DNA from: Nocardia suismassiliense
GTDB taxonomy: Bacteria > Actinomycetota > Actinomycetes > Mycobacteriales > Mycobacteriaceae
NCBI RefSeq assembly: GCF_900269665.1
Contig: NZ_LT985361.1
Span: forward strand, 2,408,330 to 2,472,329
Reading direction: 5' to 3'
DNA: 64,000 nucleotides
The notes under the pieces were generated by a model that saw only the letters and a list, made by a program, of their open reading frames with translations, searched no databases and had not been told where the DNA came from. Positions 19,901 to 27,991 of this stretch are shown in pieces (positions within the stretch are counted from its first letter, which is position 1; each line of letters opens with the position of its first letter). Made by a program: the position numbers and the translations under genes.

Positions 19901-20015
19901 GTTCGTCCATCTCGGAACGCCGTGCTTGGTCGCTTTGCTGTTTCGCCAGCAGCAACTGCGCCGCCCGCCCCACCAGCGCGGTACCGAGCCTGACCGCAAC
20001 GAGTTCCGCGCTCAT
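16911..20015 (-). CDS. NACHT-domain NTPase with helical N-terminus and LRR C-terminus (bacterial NLR-like)
   Basis: 1034 residues from ATG 20015 (AGGGGGC just upstream); the in-frame extension to 20186 lacks a start signal. Parts: all-helical N-terminal region (~1-230, an NNH-type effector/adaptor candidate), NACHT ATPase with Walker A GEAGSGKTT (278-286) and Walker B LLLVDGVDEL (358-367), TSRP near 394, NPLL at 471, the NACHT winged-helix mark TFQEYLAAA (597-605), then a linker and leucine-rich repeats (~830-1015). Related bacterial NACHT proteins defend against phages by sensing infection and triggering cell death. No nuclease, TIR or protease effector is recognisable in the N-terminus. It interrupts the conserved era/amidase order, which suggests acquisition. 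Defence function is inferred. Confidence 0.85.
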   Translation of the reverse strand: MSAELVAVRLGTALVGRAAQLLLAKQQSDQARRSEMDELIRRHIPGFRPQRSVKRQFEQIADAVAERLEPMLAHEFRGMDEGEHTAVVEAVVHTFEQADLSDAAIFASNADPAQLARRMRETVQSPTWLSAAGTALYDQLVAECCDCYVQIVRHLPVFVERAVPELLRRVDRLGAEVEQVLERLPKRSLYAPDGSDQDAAFRREYLELISRTLDEVELFSFAVEQPLRTKLSVAYVSLRVVGQNYLWFGDRRQADEQGLGGGRVEAALSRKLRILLRGEAGSGKTTLLRWLAVTAARATFTGDLAAWNGLVPVLLRLRSYTARELPKLHELLDDAAGPLTSHMPEAWVDRQLASGQILLLVDGVDELVPTDRDKVRQWINLLLNAYPLTRMVVTSRPAAAQHDWLESTDFTPVELERMTQSDLNAFIRQWHQAVGESGQRLPCAPTELPDYERALIASIRDRPHLQALAANPLLAAMLCSLHLRRKRQLPRNRMELYQIAVDLLVQRRDAERHIPSAQGASLSLTDKVTVLRDLAWRLSDNNLNEVDIDRAAEYVTTKIASMRHLEVDPRDVLDYLLNRSGILRSPADGRIDFVHRTFQEYLAAAEAAAQDRIGNLVGRAHLDVWHDTVIMAAGHANSSQRGELITGLLDRATDDDRNERHLRLLAASCWETIESLSGELAQRLDETIAGLVPPQDLDEAASLVAVGEPLLRYLPKNLEDVPDVSAMTTVRTAALIGGPASLRLLGGYTEDTREEIRQELIATWDYYDPTEYADEVLASFPPEPGLDLWLFRPRQWKPTVALDNLRSLIVEFPSSIGTLAADGLPAVPSLSLFRLTGANDLRALAAARDLGYLRELVLATNDHQAVLTGLDGLAACTGLRRLQLVGWKSLPQLTTASLPVQLRSLGLEPVPAEYDLTCLVDLRELSLSGEGAPAALSTVGGALHLERLTLADCDLVDELPALTATLPQLRSLELAAVTLPDDLTSFGDFPLLETISLRDCAGIDGRRVDLAAIPQPKAPRRLIVTTMPRRRRER

Positions 20016-20350
20016 GTGCCCCCTGTCGCAAGGATGCGCTGTCCGATCCACCTCGTAGCCCTCGATGATGCCACCGCCATCCGACACCTCGAGCAAACTG
20101 CTGATAATCGGGCCAGGCCCGTTCTTTCGCCACCCAGACGGCAGACGATGGGCACACTGGCCACGACCGAATCGGCGGTCGGTCACCCGTCGCGCCGCTC
20201 GAGTGTTCGCGCACCACCCTTCCTAGGTTCGTTGGACGGACCGAAACGTGTCGCCCAGGCCGGTCGGCCGCCACTCTGGAGGCGTATTCCGCCGACGCGA
20301 CAAGTCGGATGGCTCTATCCGTAAGTCATGTCAGATGGGGAGGATTCGTT
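20016..20350. other. Divergent intergenic region, NACHT gene / repeat protein
   Basis: 335 bp without a coding region. It must hold the promoters of both divergent genes. The only structures seen are CGGGCCAGGCCCG (20109-20121, a 6-1-6 dyad) and a loose GACCG/CGGTC repeat around 20165-20180. No clear -10/-35 pair or RNA gene was recognised. Confidence 0.3.
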
Positions 20351-21195
20351 ATGGGCAATGTCAACGGGGATTCGACGGTCACCGATGTACCTGCCGTGGC
20401 CGGTGCGCACACGGCAGCCGGGACCGGTGTGCTGGGAACCAGCAGTACCGGATTCGGTGTTCGTGGCGATGGCCAGGGTCCAGGTGCCGGTGTCGTCGGG
20501 GTGAACAATTCAGCGGCCCCCGGTGGCAATGGTGGGTGGTTCGAAAGTGCTGAGGGGGAGGGGGTTCGGGGTTGGTCGAAGAATCCAAATCACGGTGCGG
20601 TGGTCGGGGTCAACACCGGCGGTGGCACCGCCGGATTCTTCGAAAGTGCTGAGGGGGAAGGTGTCCGGGGGTGGTCGAAGAACCGGAACCACGGCGCGGT
20701 GGTGGGCGTCAACACCGGCGGGGGTGATGCGGGGTTCTTCGAGGGCAATGTGTACGTCACCGGAAATGTCACGGTCAGAGGGGATCTCATGCTCGAAGGT
20801 GCGGACTACGCGGAGGCGTTGACCACGACCGACGAAACCGTGGCGGAGGGGCTGGTCGTCGTGCTCGGTGCGGACGGCGAAGTGCACCGTGCACCCGCGA
20901 CTACGACACGGCCGTGGCAGGCATCGTCTCCGGCGCGGGCGGTGTGAAACCGGCCATCGTGCTCGACCGGCAGGACAACAGCGCGCATATCGCGCTGATG
21001 GGCAAGGTGTGGTGTGCGGCCGATGCCGACAGTGCACCTATCCGGCCCGGCGACCTGCTCACCACATCGGCGACACCCGGTCACTGCCGCCGAGTCACCG
21101 AGCCCGCGCGCGCATTCGGCGCGGTAATCGGCAAAGCGCTGACCTCGCTGTCCGACGGTCGCGGTTTCGTCCGAGTCCTCGTCAGCCCGCGCTGA
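20351..21195 (+). pseudogene. Glycine-rich repeat protein with conserved C-terminal domain, frameshifted
   Basis: ATG 20351 follows GGGGAGGA (20337-20344). The first frame gives 198 residues: a Gly/Val-rich N-terminus, two nearly identical 33-residue repeats (FESAEGEGVRGWSKN...NHGAVVGVNTGGG) and VTGNVTVRGDLMLEGADYAEAL, reminiscent of phage tail or tailspike-like proteins. It stops at 20947, but the expected continuation DYDTAVAGIVSGAGG...PGDLLTTSATPG...FGAVIGKAL...LV is intact in another frame from 20899 to 21195. The shift (-1 relative to the first frame) falls within about 20882-20900 at ACCCGCG. Either a real frameshift, programmed slippage or a sequencing error. Divergent partner of the NACHT gene. 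Confidence 0.65.
20540..20737 (+). repeat. Two tandem 99-bp coding repeats
   Basis: Units begin TTCGAAAGTGCTGAGGGGGA at 20540 and 20639 and encode 33-residue repeats that differ at only a few positions. They are a recent duplication inside the frameshifted repeat protein and could vary in copy number. Confidence 0.75.
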
Positions 21196-21501
21196 CGCGG
21201 CGGTGAATTTGTCACGGTCGTACTGCGCGAGCCGCCCCGAGAGAGGGTGCGGCTTTTGAATTCGACGGTAGGGCTACGCGGTGGAGCGCGAATCCGCTGG
21301 ACCCGCGCTGCGCTGGCCTGCGGGGTGTTCTCACTTCGAGGGCGGAGGCGGGGGTGCGTCCGCAGTTAGACAGCCACCATGGTTTAGGCCGCGCCTGTGT
21401 GCTGCCATAGCATGGCCGGCGGTGGGCTTCAGCGAGATAGCCACCATGATGTCGGCCGCGCCTGGGCGCAGGTCATGGTCTGACCTGACCGGCGACAGGC
21501 T
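21196..21501. other. Intergenic region with degenerate copies of the amidase 3' end
   Basis: 306 bp without a supported gene. It contains two imperfect copies of a ~65-75-bp unit (about 21369-21434 and 21435-21506) that share AGCCACCATG, GGCCGCGCCTG and GGCTTCAGCGAG; the third, partial copy is the last codons of the amidase itself (about 21507-21530). The unit looks like tandem duplication of the amidase gene end. Confidence 0.4.
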
Positions 21502-22947
21502 TCAGCGAGACAACCACCACGGGCTGGGGCGTTCGCGTTCCCAGTGCAACTCCGACTCCAGTTGCGCGGCAACTGAAATCAGTAGCGGCTCGGTGGCGGC
21601 CGTGCCCATAAGCTGGGCGCCGACCGGCAGTCCTGCCTCGGTGAACCCGGCGGGCACGTTCACGCTCGGCCAGCCGAGGACGTTCCACGGCCAGGTGTAG
21701 GGGCAGGCGGCCGTGATCAGGTTGTTGGTGGCGTGCACGCCGATGCCGTCGATGTCCTCGGCGCGCGGGGGAGGTGTCGCGGTGGTGGGCGCGAGGACGA
21801 GGTCGTAGTCGTGGAAGAAGCTGCCGATGCGCTTGTGTAGCAAGGGTTCTGCCTGGCGGGCGGCGAACAGGGCGGGTCCGTCGAGGATTCTGCCCAGCCG
21901 GGTATTGGCGATCGTGCGCGGATCCACTTGGGCGCCAGGGAATTTCCGATGGGCCGCTCGGATGCCGACCATCGATCGCGGCAGGAATGACGCGCCGATC
22001 AGCAAGCCGTAGTGCAGGTCTGCGACGGTGACGGTGTGACCGAGTTTGCGTAGGGTGTCGCCGATGCGTCGCACTGCCGCCGCTACCTCGGGGTCCAGTT
22101 TGGTCCTGGTCGCCGTGAACGGAGTACGTAGCGATAGCGCAATACGTAGCCTGCCGGGATCGCGGCCGACGGCTGCGCTTGCGGAAATCGGTGCGGGAGT
22201 GTGTAAATCGCCGTCGTGCGGTCCTGCGGCCACGTCGAGCAGCAGGGCAGCGTCGGCGACGGTGCGGGCCAGCGGTCCGTTGACGGTGAGTCCGTAGAAC
22301 GCTTCGGCGTGCGGCCAGGTGGAGATCCGGCCACGCTGCGGTTTGATGCCGACGAGGTTGGTCCACGACGCGGGGATGCGGATGGAGCCTGCGCCGTCGG
22401 AACCCAGTGCGGCAGGGACCAATCCGGCCGCGACGGCCGCCGACGATCCGCCGGAGGAGCCGCCGGGTGTGTGGTCGGCCGACCACGGGTTGCGGGTGTA
22501 GCCGAAGGCGGCCGCGCTGGTGAAGGGCAGTTGTCCGAGCTCGCAGGTGTTGGTCTTGCCGACGATCACCGCGCCGGCCGCGCGTAACCGCCGAACCGAT
22601 TCGGCGTCTTCGGTTTTCGGGGCGAAGCTGCCGCCGCAGCCGAACGCGGTTGGCTCACCGGCGATGTCGGTGTCGTCCTTCACCGCGACCGGCACACCCA
22701 GCAGCGGTAGCCGTTCGCCTGCCGCGAGGCGCCGGTCGGCGTCGGCCGCCTCGGCGAGCGCGCGCTCCCGGCGCACGATCCGAAACGCGTTGAGCGTCGA
22801 TTGCGACGCCTCGATGCGATCGAGAACTGCGCCGACGGCGGCAACGGAGGTGATCGTGCCCTGCGCGAGGGCGGCGGCATGGTCGGCCAGTCCGAGGTCG
22901 CCGGTCTGCGTCTCGGAGGCGTGCCGGGTGGGGTCGGGCACCGTCAT
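21502..22947 (-). CDS. Amidase of the amidase-signature family (AmiA2-like by position)
   Basis: 481 residues. The Ser-cisSer-Lys triad is visible: Lys in LLGVPVAVKDDTD, the Gly/Ser-rich TPGGSSGGSSAAVAAGL, and the nucleophile region GSDGAGSIRIPAS. The family hydrolyses amides to acids and ammonia; here N95-type GatA partner genes are absent, so it is a stand-alone amidase. It lies between era and recO as amiA2 does in M. tuberculosis. Divergent from an alpha/beta hydrolase across a TetR-type dyad that could control both genes. Ends PSPWWLSR. Confidence 0.88.
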   Translation of the reverse strand: MTVPDPTRHASETQTGDLGLADHAAALAQGTITSVAAVGAVLDRIEASQSTLNAFRIVRRERALAEAADADRRLAAGERLPLLGVPVAVKDDTDIAGEPTAFGCGGSFAPKTEDAESVRRLRAAGAVIVGKTNTCELGQLPFTSAAAFGYTRNPWSADHTPGGSSGGSSAAVAAGLVPAALGSDGAGSIRIPASWTNLVGIKPQRGRISTWPHAEAFYGLTVNGPLARTVADAALLLDVAAGPHDGDLHTPAPISASAAVGRDPGRLRIALSLRTPFTATRTKLDPEVAAAVRRIGDTLRKLGHTVTVADLHYGLLIGASFLPRSMVGIRAAHRKFPGAQVDPRTIANTRLGRILDGPALFAARQAEPLLHKRIGSFFHDYDLVLAPTTATPPPRAEDIDGIGVHATNNLITAACPYTWPWNVLGWPSVNVPAGFTEAGLPVGAQLMGTAATEPLLISVAAQLESELHWERERPSPWWLSR

Positions 22948-23051
22948 CGTGAGCTCCGTCTCGTCGTACTTGGAAAAACGGTATCGCGAACCTGGTCAAG
23001 CGACTAGTTCACCCTTTGGGTGAATTCCGCAGGACAAGGCTCCGACTATAG

Positions 23052-23072
23052 ACATACATACGGAATGTATGT
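23052..23072. promoter_or_regulatory. TetR-type operator (8-5-8 dyad)
   Basis: ACATACAT (23052-23059) and ATGTATGT (23065-23072) form a perfect inverted repeat with a five-base spacer, between the divergent amidase and hydrolase-TetR genes. The AT-rich arms stand out in this GC-rich region. Probably the autoregulatory site of the TetR protein at 23960. Confidence 0.65.
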
Positions 23073-23106
23073 AAAGGTGATCCCACCGCAACGCTCTGGA
23101 GGAACG

Positions 23107-23973
23107 ATGGGAATCAGCACCGAACTCGGCCCCACCCACGAGGTGGACCTGCCCGGCGGCCGCATCCGCTACCACGACACAGGCCAGGGCTCCCCGGTCG
23201 TTTTCGTCCACGGCCTGCTCGTCAACTCCGACCTCTGGCGCAACGTCGTCCCCGGCATCGCCGCCGCGGGCCACCGCTGCCTGACCCCCGACTGGCCGCT
23301 CGGCGCCCACCAGATCGCGATGCCCGATGCGGACCTCACCCCGTCCGGCGTCGCCGACCTCATCGCCGCCTTCCTCGAACGACTCGACCTGACCGACGTC
23401 ACCGTGGTCGCCAATGACACCGGCGGCGCGATCACCCAGGTGCTGATGACCCGCCACCCGGCCAGGATCGCCCGCGTGGTGCTCGCCGCGGTCGACAGCT
23501 ACGAGGGCTTCCTCCCGAAGCCGTTCGCACTGCTGTCCTGGCTGGCGAGGATCCCGGGTTCGATGCGCCCGGTCATCGAGTTGGCGCGCATCCGCGCGCT
23601 GCACCAGACGCCACTGGTATTCGGGATGGTCGCCAAGCGCCGGGTGCCGCCGGAGATCGCCGACTCCTATCTGGCGGGCCCACAGCAGTCCGGCGCCGTC
23701 CGTAAGGATTTGCGGCTGTTCCTGAAGAACGCGCACCGGCGCTACACGCTGGATGCCGCGTCCCGCTTCCCGTCGGTCGATATCCCGGTGCTGCTGGTGT
23801 GGGCGCGCGAGGACAAGATTTTCCCGATGTCGTACGCCGAACGCCTGGCCAGGGACCTGCCGCACGCGACATTGCGGGTCATCGACGACTCGTACACCTT
23901 CCTGCCGGAAGATCAGCCCGAGTTGCTCACCGAGTCGATTCTGGAGTTCACTCGGCTGCATGCCACGCCGTAG
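23107..23973 (+). CDS. Alpha/beta hydrolase
   Basis: 288 residues from ATG 23107 (GGAGGA at 23098). The fold is clear: oxyanion segment VVFVHGLLVNSDLW, then LTDVTVVANDTGGAITQVL, where the usual G-x-S/D-x-G elbow reads NDTGG, with Asp as the nucleophile candidate as in haloalkane dehalogenases and epoxide hydrolases. An acid candidate is in VWAREDKIFP; the expected C-terminal catalytic His is not obvious (DDSYTFLPEDQP has Tyr where LxD/HF is common). The substrate is unknown. Overlaps the tetR gene by 14 bp. Confidence 0.82.
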   Translation: MGISTELGPTHEVDLPGGRIRYHDTGQGSPVVFVHGLLVNSDLWRNVVPGIAAAGHRCLTPDWPLGAHQIAMPDADLTPSGVADLIAAFLERLDLTDVTVVANDTGGAITQVLMTRHPARIARVVLAAVDSYEGFLPKPFALLSWLARIPGSMRPVIELARIRALHQTPLVFGMVAKRRVPPEIADSYLAGPQQSGAVRKDLRLFLKNAHRRYTLDAASRFPSVDIPVLLVWAREDKIFPMSYAERLARDLPHATLRVIDDSYTFLPEDQPELLTESILEFTRLHATP

Positions 23974-24559
23974 CCAGGAGGACCGCTCCCGCACCACCAG
24001 GGCCGCGCTCGAACAGGCCGGACGTCGCCTGTTCACCGAGCGCGGCTTCGCGGCCACCTCGGCGGAGGAACTCGTCACCGAGGCCGGGGTCACCCGCGGT
24101 GCGCTGCACCACCACTACGGCGACAAGCGCGGCCTGTTCCTCGCGGTGCTGGAACAGATCGAGGTGGAGACCACCGAAGAGATCGAAAAAGCCATCGGCG
24201 CAGTCGATCCCGACGATGTGATGGCCGGGATGGCCGTGGGCCTCAGCGTTTTTCTGGAGATCTGCCAGCGCCCCGCCATGCTGCGTATCGCGCTCACCGA
24301 CGCGCCCGCGGTGATGGGCTGGCAGGCCTGGCGGGAATTCGAGAACCAGCACGGCCTCGGCATGATCACCGCGCAGTTGGAACGCGCCCGCGCCGCGGGT
24401 CTGATCGCCGACGCCCCCATTCAGGTTCTTGCCCAGTTATTGCTCAGCGCGCTCACCGAGTCGGCCTTGATCGTCGCGCACGCCGACGACCCGGACCGTG
24501 CCCGCGCCGAAGCCCAGCAGTCGGTGCTGCTGCTCATCTCCGGCATCGTGCGGACCTGA
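23960..24559 (+). CDS. TetR family transcriptional regulator
   Basis: 199 residues from ATG 23960, inside the end of the hydrolase gene. N-terminal helix-turn-helix: AALEQAGRRLFTERGFAATSAEELVTEAGVTRGALHHHYGDKRGLF, then an all-helical ligand domain. Co-transcribed with the hydrolase and very likely the repressor of the dyad at 23052-23072, with the hydrolase substrate or product as a plausible ligand. Confidence 0.88.
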   Translation: MPRRSQEDRSRTTRAALEQAGRRLFTERGFAATSAEELVTEAGVTRGALHHHYGDKRGLFLAVLEQIEVETTEEIEKAIGAVDPDDVMAGMAVGLSVFLEICQRPAMLRIALTDAPAVMGWQAWREFENQHGLGMITAQLERARAAGLIADAPIQVLAQLLLSALTESALIVAHADDPDRARAEAQQSVLLLISGIVRT

Positions 24560-24583
24560 ATCCGCTCGCGCGAAAGTCCCGTT

Positions 24584-24964
24584 CTACTCCACGAATTGCA
24601 GCTCTACCTGCGGTAATTCGACCATGACCCGGGCGCAGACGGCCCGATGCCAGGTGGCCGGATAGCGGGTGTCCGGCTCGTGCCTGCAGTAGTCGTCGTT
24701 GGTGCGATAGGTGTGCAGGCGCGGGGAGATCTCGCCGGCGCCGATGGCGTCGACCATCGCCTCGACGACCTGTTCGGTCTCGTCGGCGATCTCGGCCAGC
24801 TCGCGGGCCGCCGTGTCCGGGATCTGGAAGGCGCCCCGTTCCCACCGTTCCACGGTGCGTTCGGCGACGGCGAAGAGCCGGGCGCACCAGGGCACCGGCA
24901 GACCGAGTAGTTCGCGAGTGGCCCGGAACCCGGCGGCGGTTCCGGTACCAAGTAGGTCGTCCAA
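24584..24964 (-). CDS. YdiL/Aca2-like helix-turn-helix protein
   Basis: 126 residues from TTG 24964 (GGAGGGG upstream). Residues ~12-60 (FRATRELLGLPVPWCARLFAVAERTVERWERGAFQIPDTAA) match the small helix-turn-helix fold of YdiL and Aca2 proteins; the rest has no recognised domain. Convergent with the TetR gene, 24 bp apart. It could be an autoregulator; target unknown. Aca2-type names come from anti-CRISPR loci, but nothing of that kind is seen beside this gene. Confidence 0.6.
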   Translation of the reverse strand: MDDLLGTGTAAGFRATRELLGLPVPWCARLFAVAERTVERWERGAFQIPDTAARELAEIADETEQVVEAMVDAIGAGEISPRLHTYRTNDDYCRHEPDTRYPATWHRAVCARVMVELPQVELQFVE

Positions 24965-25105
24965 ATCCGAAAACCCCTCCCCAGCAGTGCGGTAGAGAAA
25001 AAGAATAGGTCAGTGCGCCGAGCAGCATGGGGGATTCGTCGGGGAAGTGGCAGAGGTGGTGCCGCGCCTGCCGAAGGCTGTCGGGTCCTCGTGCGAGGAT
25101 GAGGC

Positions 25106-25858
25106 GTGCGTTTGTATCGAGATGTGGCGGTGGTGGTACGCCAGCACAAGCTGGGCGAGGCGGACCGCATTGTCACGTTGCTGACGCGCCAGCACGGATT
25201 GGTGCGCGCCGTGGCCAAGGGGGTGCGCCGCACCAAATCGAGGTTCGGGGCCAGGCTGGAGCCGTTCGCCTACATCGACGTGCAGCTGCATCCGGGACGC
25301 ACGCTGGACGTGGTGACCCAGGTGCACACCGTGGAGGCGTTCGCCGCCGACATCATCGACGACTACGGGCGCTACACCACGGCCTGCGCGGTGCTGGAAA
25401 CCGCCGAACGGCTGGCAGGCGAGGAGCGCGCCCCGGCGCCGCGACTGCACGCGCTTACCGCGAGCGCGTTGCGCGCCATCGCCGCCAAGCAGCGGCCCCA
25501 CGAGCTGATCCTGGACGCATTCCTGTTGCGCGCCATGGGTTTCGCGGGCTGGGCGCCCGCGCTGGACGAATGCGCCAAGTGCGCGACGCCGGGCCCGCAT
25601 CGGGCGTTCCATGTCGCGGCCGGGGGAGCGGTGTGCGTGCACTGCCGTCCGCCGGGTGCGGCGACACCGGCCGCGGGGGTGCTCGATCTGCTCGTCGCGC
25701 TGCTGCGCGGGGAATGGGCCTACATCGAGACGGTGCCCGACGGGGTGTGCAGGCAGGCCAGCGGCCTGGTCGCCGCGCATCTGCAATGGCACCTGGAACG
25801 GCAGTTGCGGACGTTGCCGCTGATCGAGCGGTCGAGCCCGGTGCGTTCGCCCGCCTGA
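25106..25858 (+). CDS. recO: DNA repair protein RecO
   Basis: 250 residues from GTG 25106. N-terminal OB fold ([44 protein letters not shown]) followed by a helical domain with a four-cysteine zinc site (CAKC near residue 158 and CVHC near 178). RecO acts with RecR to load RecA on SSB-coated DNA in gap repair. Upstream of uppS as in other actinomycetes. Confidence 0.95.
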   Translation: MRLYRDVAVVVRQHKLGEADRIVTLLTRQHGLVRAVAKGVRRTKSRFGARLEPFAYIDVQLHPGRTLDVVTQVHTVEAFAADIIDDYGRYTTACAVLETAERLAGEERAPAPRLHALTASALRAIAAKQRPHELILDAFLLRAMGFAGWAPALDECAKCATPGPHRAFHVAAGGAVCVHCRPPGAATPAAGVLDLLVALLRGEWAYIETVPDGVCRQASGLVAAHLQWHLERQLRTLPLIERSSPVRSPA

Positions 25859-25917
25859 TCCCCGGGTGGGCGGAGACCTTCACAAGGCCTCCACAACCAT
25901 CAGGCAGGATAGGGGCC

Positions 25918-26727
25918 GTGATCCTCCGCCGAGACTCCTCCACCGCGACCAAGTCGGGCGCACCCCGCACTGTTCGTCCGCCCTCGCAGCACCCCTCGGG
26001 CGCGCGTCCGCCGGAAATTCCGGCCGTGCTGGTGCCCAAGCACGTCGCGCTGGTGATGGACGGCAACGGCCGGTGGGCACAGGAACGCGGACTGCCGCGC
26101 ACCGCGGGCCACGAACGCGGCGAGGCCGTGCTGATGGACACCGTCGAGGGCTGCATCGAGATCGGCGTGAAGTGGCTCTCGGCCTACGCCTTCTCCACCG
26201 AGAACTGGCGGCGCAGCCCCGAGGAGGTGCGCTTCCTCATGGGCTTCAATCGCGACGTGATCCGGCGCCGCCGCGACGAGATGAACGAGATGGGCGTGCG
26301 GGTGCGCTGGGCCGGGCGGCGACCTCGGTTGTGGCGCAGCGTGATCAACGAACTCGAGGTCGCCGAGGAGCTGACCGAGGACAACACGGTGATGACCCTC
26401 ACCATGTGCGTCAACTACGGTGGACGCGCCGAAATCGCCGACGCGGCAAGGGAAATCGCGCGTCGGGTGGCGGCGGGGGAGATCGACCCCGAGAAGGTCA
26501 CCGAGGCGACGCTGGCGAAGTACATGGACGAGCCGGACATGCCGGACGTGGATTTGTTCCTGCGTCCCTCCGGCGAGTTCCGCAGCTCGAACTTCCTCAT
26601 CTGGCAGTCCGCCTACGCCGAATACGTCTACCAGGACACCCTGTTTCCCGATTTCGACCGGCGCAACCTGTGGGCCGCGTGCCTCGAGTACGCTTCGCGG
26701 GACCGCCGCTTCGGCGGCACGAAATGA
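25918..26727 (+). CDS. uppS: Isoprenyl (polyprenyl) diphosphate synthase, cis type
   Basis: 269 residues from GTG 25918. Hallmarks: [13 protein letters not shown] (catalytic Asp and the diphosphate-binding loop), [28 protein letters not shown] and [20 protein letters not shown] near the end. It condenses isopentenyl diphosphate onto an allylic primer in cis to make the lipid carrier for peptidoglycan and arabinogalactan; equivalent of Rv2361c by position. ATGA overlap with the YbjN gene. Confidence 0.95.
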   Translation: MILRRDSSTATKSGAPRTVRPPSQHPSGARPPEIPAVLVPKHVALVMDGNGRWAQERGLPRTAGHERGEAVLMDTVEGCIEIGVKWLSAYAFSTENWRRSPEEVRFLMGFNRDVIRRRRDEMNEMGVRVRWAGRRPRLWRSVINELEVAEELTEDNTVMTLTMCVNYGGRAEIADAAREIARRVAAGEIDPEKVTEATLAKYMDEPDMPDVDLFLRPSGEFRSSNFLIWQSAYAEYVYQDTLFPDFDRRNLWAACLEYASRDRRFGGTK

Positions 26728-27152
26728 ACGGCGGCGCGGACATGGAATCATCGGTGACCCCGGAACACGAACTGCAAGCCCGCGCAGGCGCCTGCCTGTC
26801 GCTCTACGACATCGACGTGCGCGTCGACCCCGAAGGCTCGATCGGTTTCGAGTACGAGGGCGCGCTGTGCTCGCTGCGCGCGGTGAGTCTCGCGCCCGGC
26901 TTGGACGTGCTCACGCTCACCTGCGTGCTCGCCTGGGACCGCCCGATCAAACCGCAGCTGCACAAGCGGGTGGCCGAGCGGAACAACGCGCTGCAGTTCG
27001 GTTCGCTCACCGTCATCGCGCACGACAAACTCGCCGACATCATCCTGCGTTACACCTTCCCCGCCGCCGGACTCGACGACCAAGCGCTGGCCACCATGCT
27101 GGTGCTCGTGCTGTCCGGTGCAGGTCGCGCCCGCCAGGGTCTGCTGCCCTGA
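26724..27152 (+). CDS. YbjN-domain protein
   Basis: 142 residues from ATG 26724, overlapping the uppS stop. The fold resembles YbjN/type III chaperone-like proteins: an alpha-beta chain with [15 protein letters not shown], a WDRPI turn and an [14 protein letters not shown] ending. No enzymatic motif. Translational coupling to uppS and the Rv2360c-like position suggest a linked role in cell-wall lipid synthesis, which is inference. Confidence 0.7.
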   Translation: MNGGADMESSVTPEHELQARAGACLSLYDIDVRVDPEGSIGFEYEGALCSLRAVSLAPGLDVLTLTCVLAWDRPIKPQLHKRVAERNNALQFGSLTVIAHDKLADIILRYTFPAAGLDDQALATMLVLVLSGAGRARQGLLP

Positions 27153-27284
27153 TCAACCGCGCCGCCTTCTCGGGCTCCCCGCCCGTTCGAGGTGCCAGTG
27201 CGCACGGAAATCGGCGATCGAATGGCTTCGCTTGCTTGCGCTTCCGGCACCGCGAACGAGATGAGGCGGCGGCGCGCTCCTCGA

Positions 27285-27710
27285 TTACGGCAGCACGACG
27301 CAGGCGGGGCCGGCGTTGAGGCCGGTGCCGACGGTCACCGAGGTGAGGAAGTAGGTCTCACCCGCGATGTATTCGGCCGCCCAGATCTTGTGCTCACCCT
27401 TCTTGGCCGGGGTCCAGGTGGTGCTGGCCTTGCCGGACGCGTCCGCGACCGGACCGACCGGCTTGAACGTGTTGTCGGTCCGGTTTCCGTCGACCTCGTC
27501 GAGGAAGACCACCGCGACGCCCGGTCGTGCGGTCGCCGTGACCGTGTAGGAGCAGCCGGTGCCGTAGGAACCGGAGCTGCCGAAGCTCAGGCCCGGTGCG
27601 ATATCGATGCGGGTGACCGCGGCGCCCGCGGTGGGGGCGGCGAGGGCGATCGCGGCGGTCAACGCGCCGAGCGTGGTGACGGTGGCGGCGGCTTTCTTCG
27701 AAACGGTCAC
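27285..27710 (-). CDS. Small secreted Ig-like protein
   Basis: 141 residues. A signal peptide (KKAAATVTTLGALTAAIALAAPTAGA|AV) is followed by an all-beta mature part with two cysteines (GTGCSY and GPACVV) likely forming a disulfide. Short secreted proteins of this design are frequent in Nocardia; function unknown. Stands alone, in the opposite direction to the genes on both sides. Confidence 0.75.
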   Translation of the reverse strand: MTVSKKAAATVTTLGALTAAIALAAPTAGAAVTRIDIAPGLSFGSSGSYGTGCSYTVTATARPGVAVVFLDEVDGNRTDNTFKPVGPVADASGKASTTWTPAKKGEHKIWAAEYIAGETYFLTSVTVGTGLNAGPACVVLP

Positions 27711-27991
27711 TGCGGTTTTCCCTTTCGACGAACAGATTCATCCCATGAGGTTCCGACACTTACACAGGTGTAGTCCGCGATCAATGGCCTGGAACGGATC
27801 GCACTGCCGGTAGTTTCTGGGGGATGGGTCCGCCGGCGAACGAGTCGCTGCCGTTTCGGCCCTTGTCCACAGTGCTTGCCGGAACCGACCTGATAGTCGG
27901 CTGAGAACCCGGCAAACGCGACACTTTTGACCCCGTCCGCTGCGTTGAGACTGGTGAGAGGGCCAACGCGGCCACCACGAAGGAGTTGGAC
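27711..27991. other. Intergenic region, divergent secreted protein / YggT
   Basis: 281 bp with no gene seen. It must include promoters for both flanking genes. A TACACAGGTGTA stretch (27761-27772) reads as a 12-base dyad with one mismatched centre; otherwise nothing stands out. Confidence 0.3.

Noticed and set aside
18963..20324. Plus-strand frame opposite the NACHT gene
   Set aside because: No domain matches, and the NACHT motifs on the minus strand explain the region.
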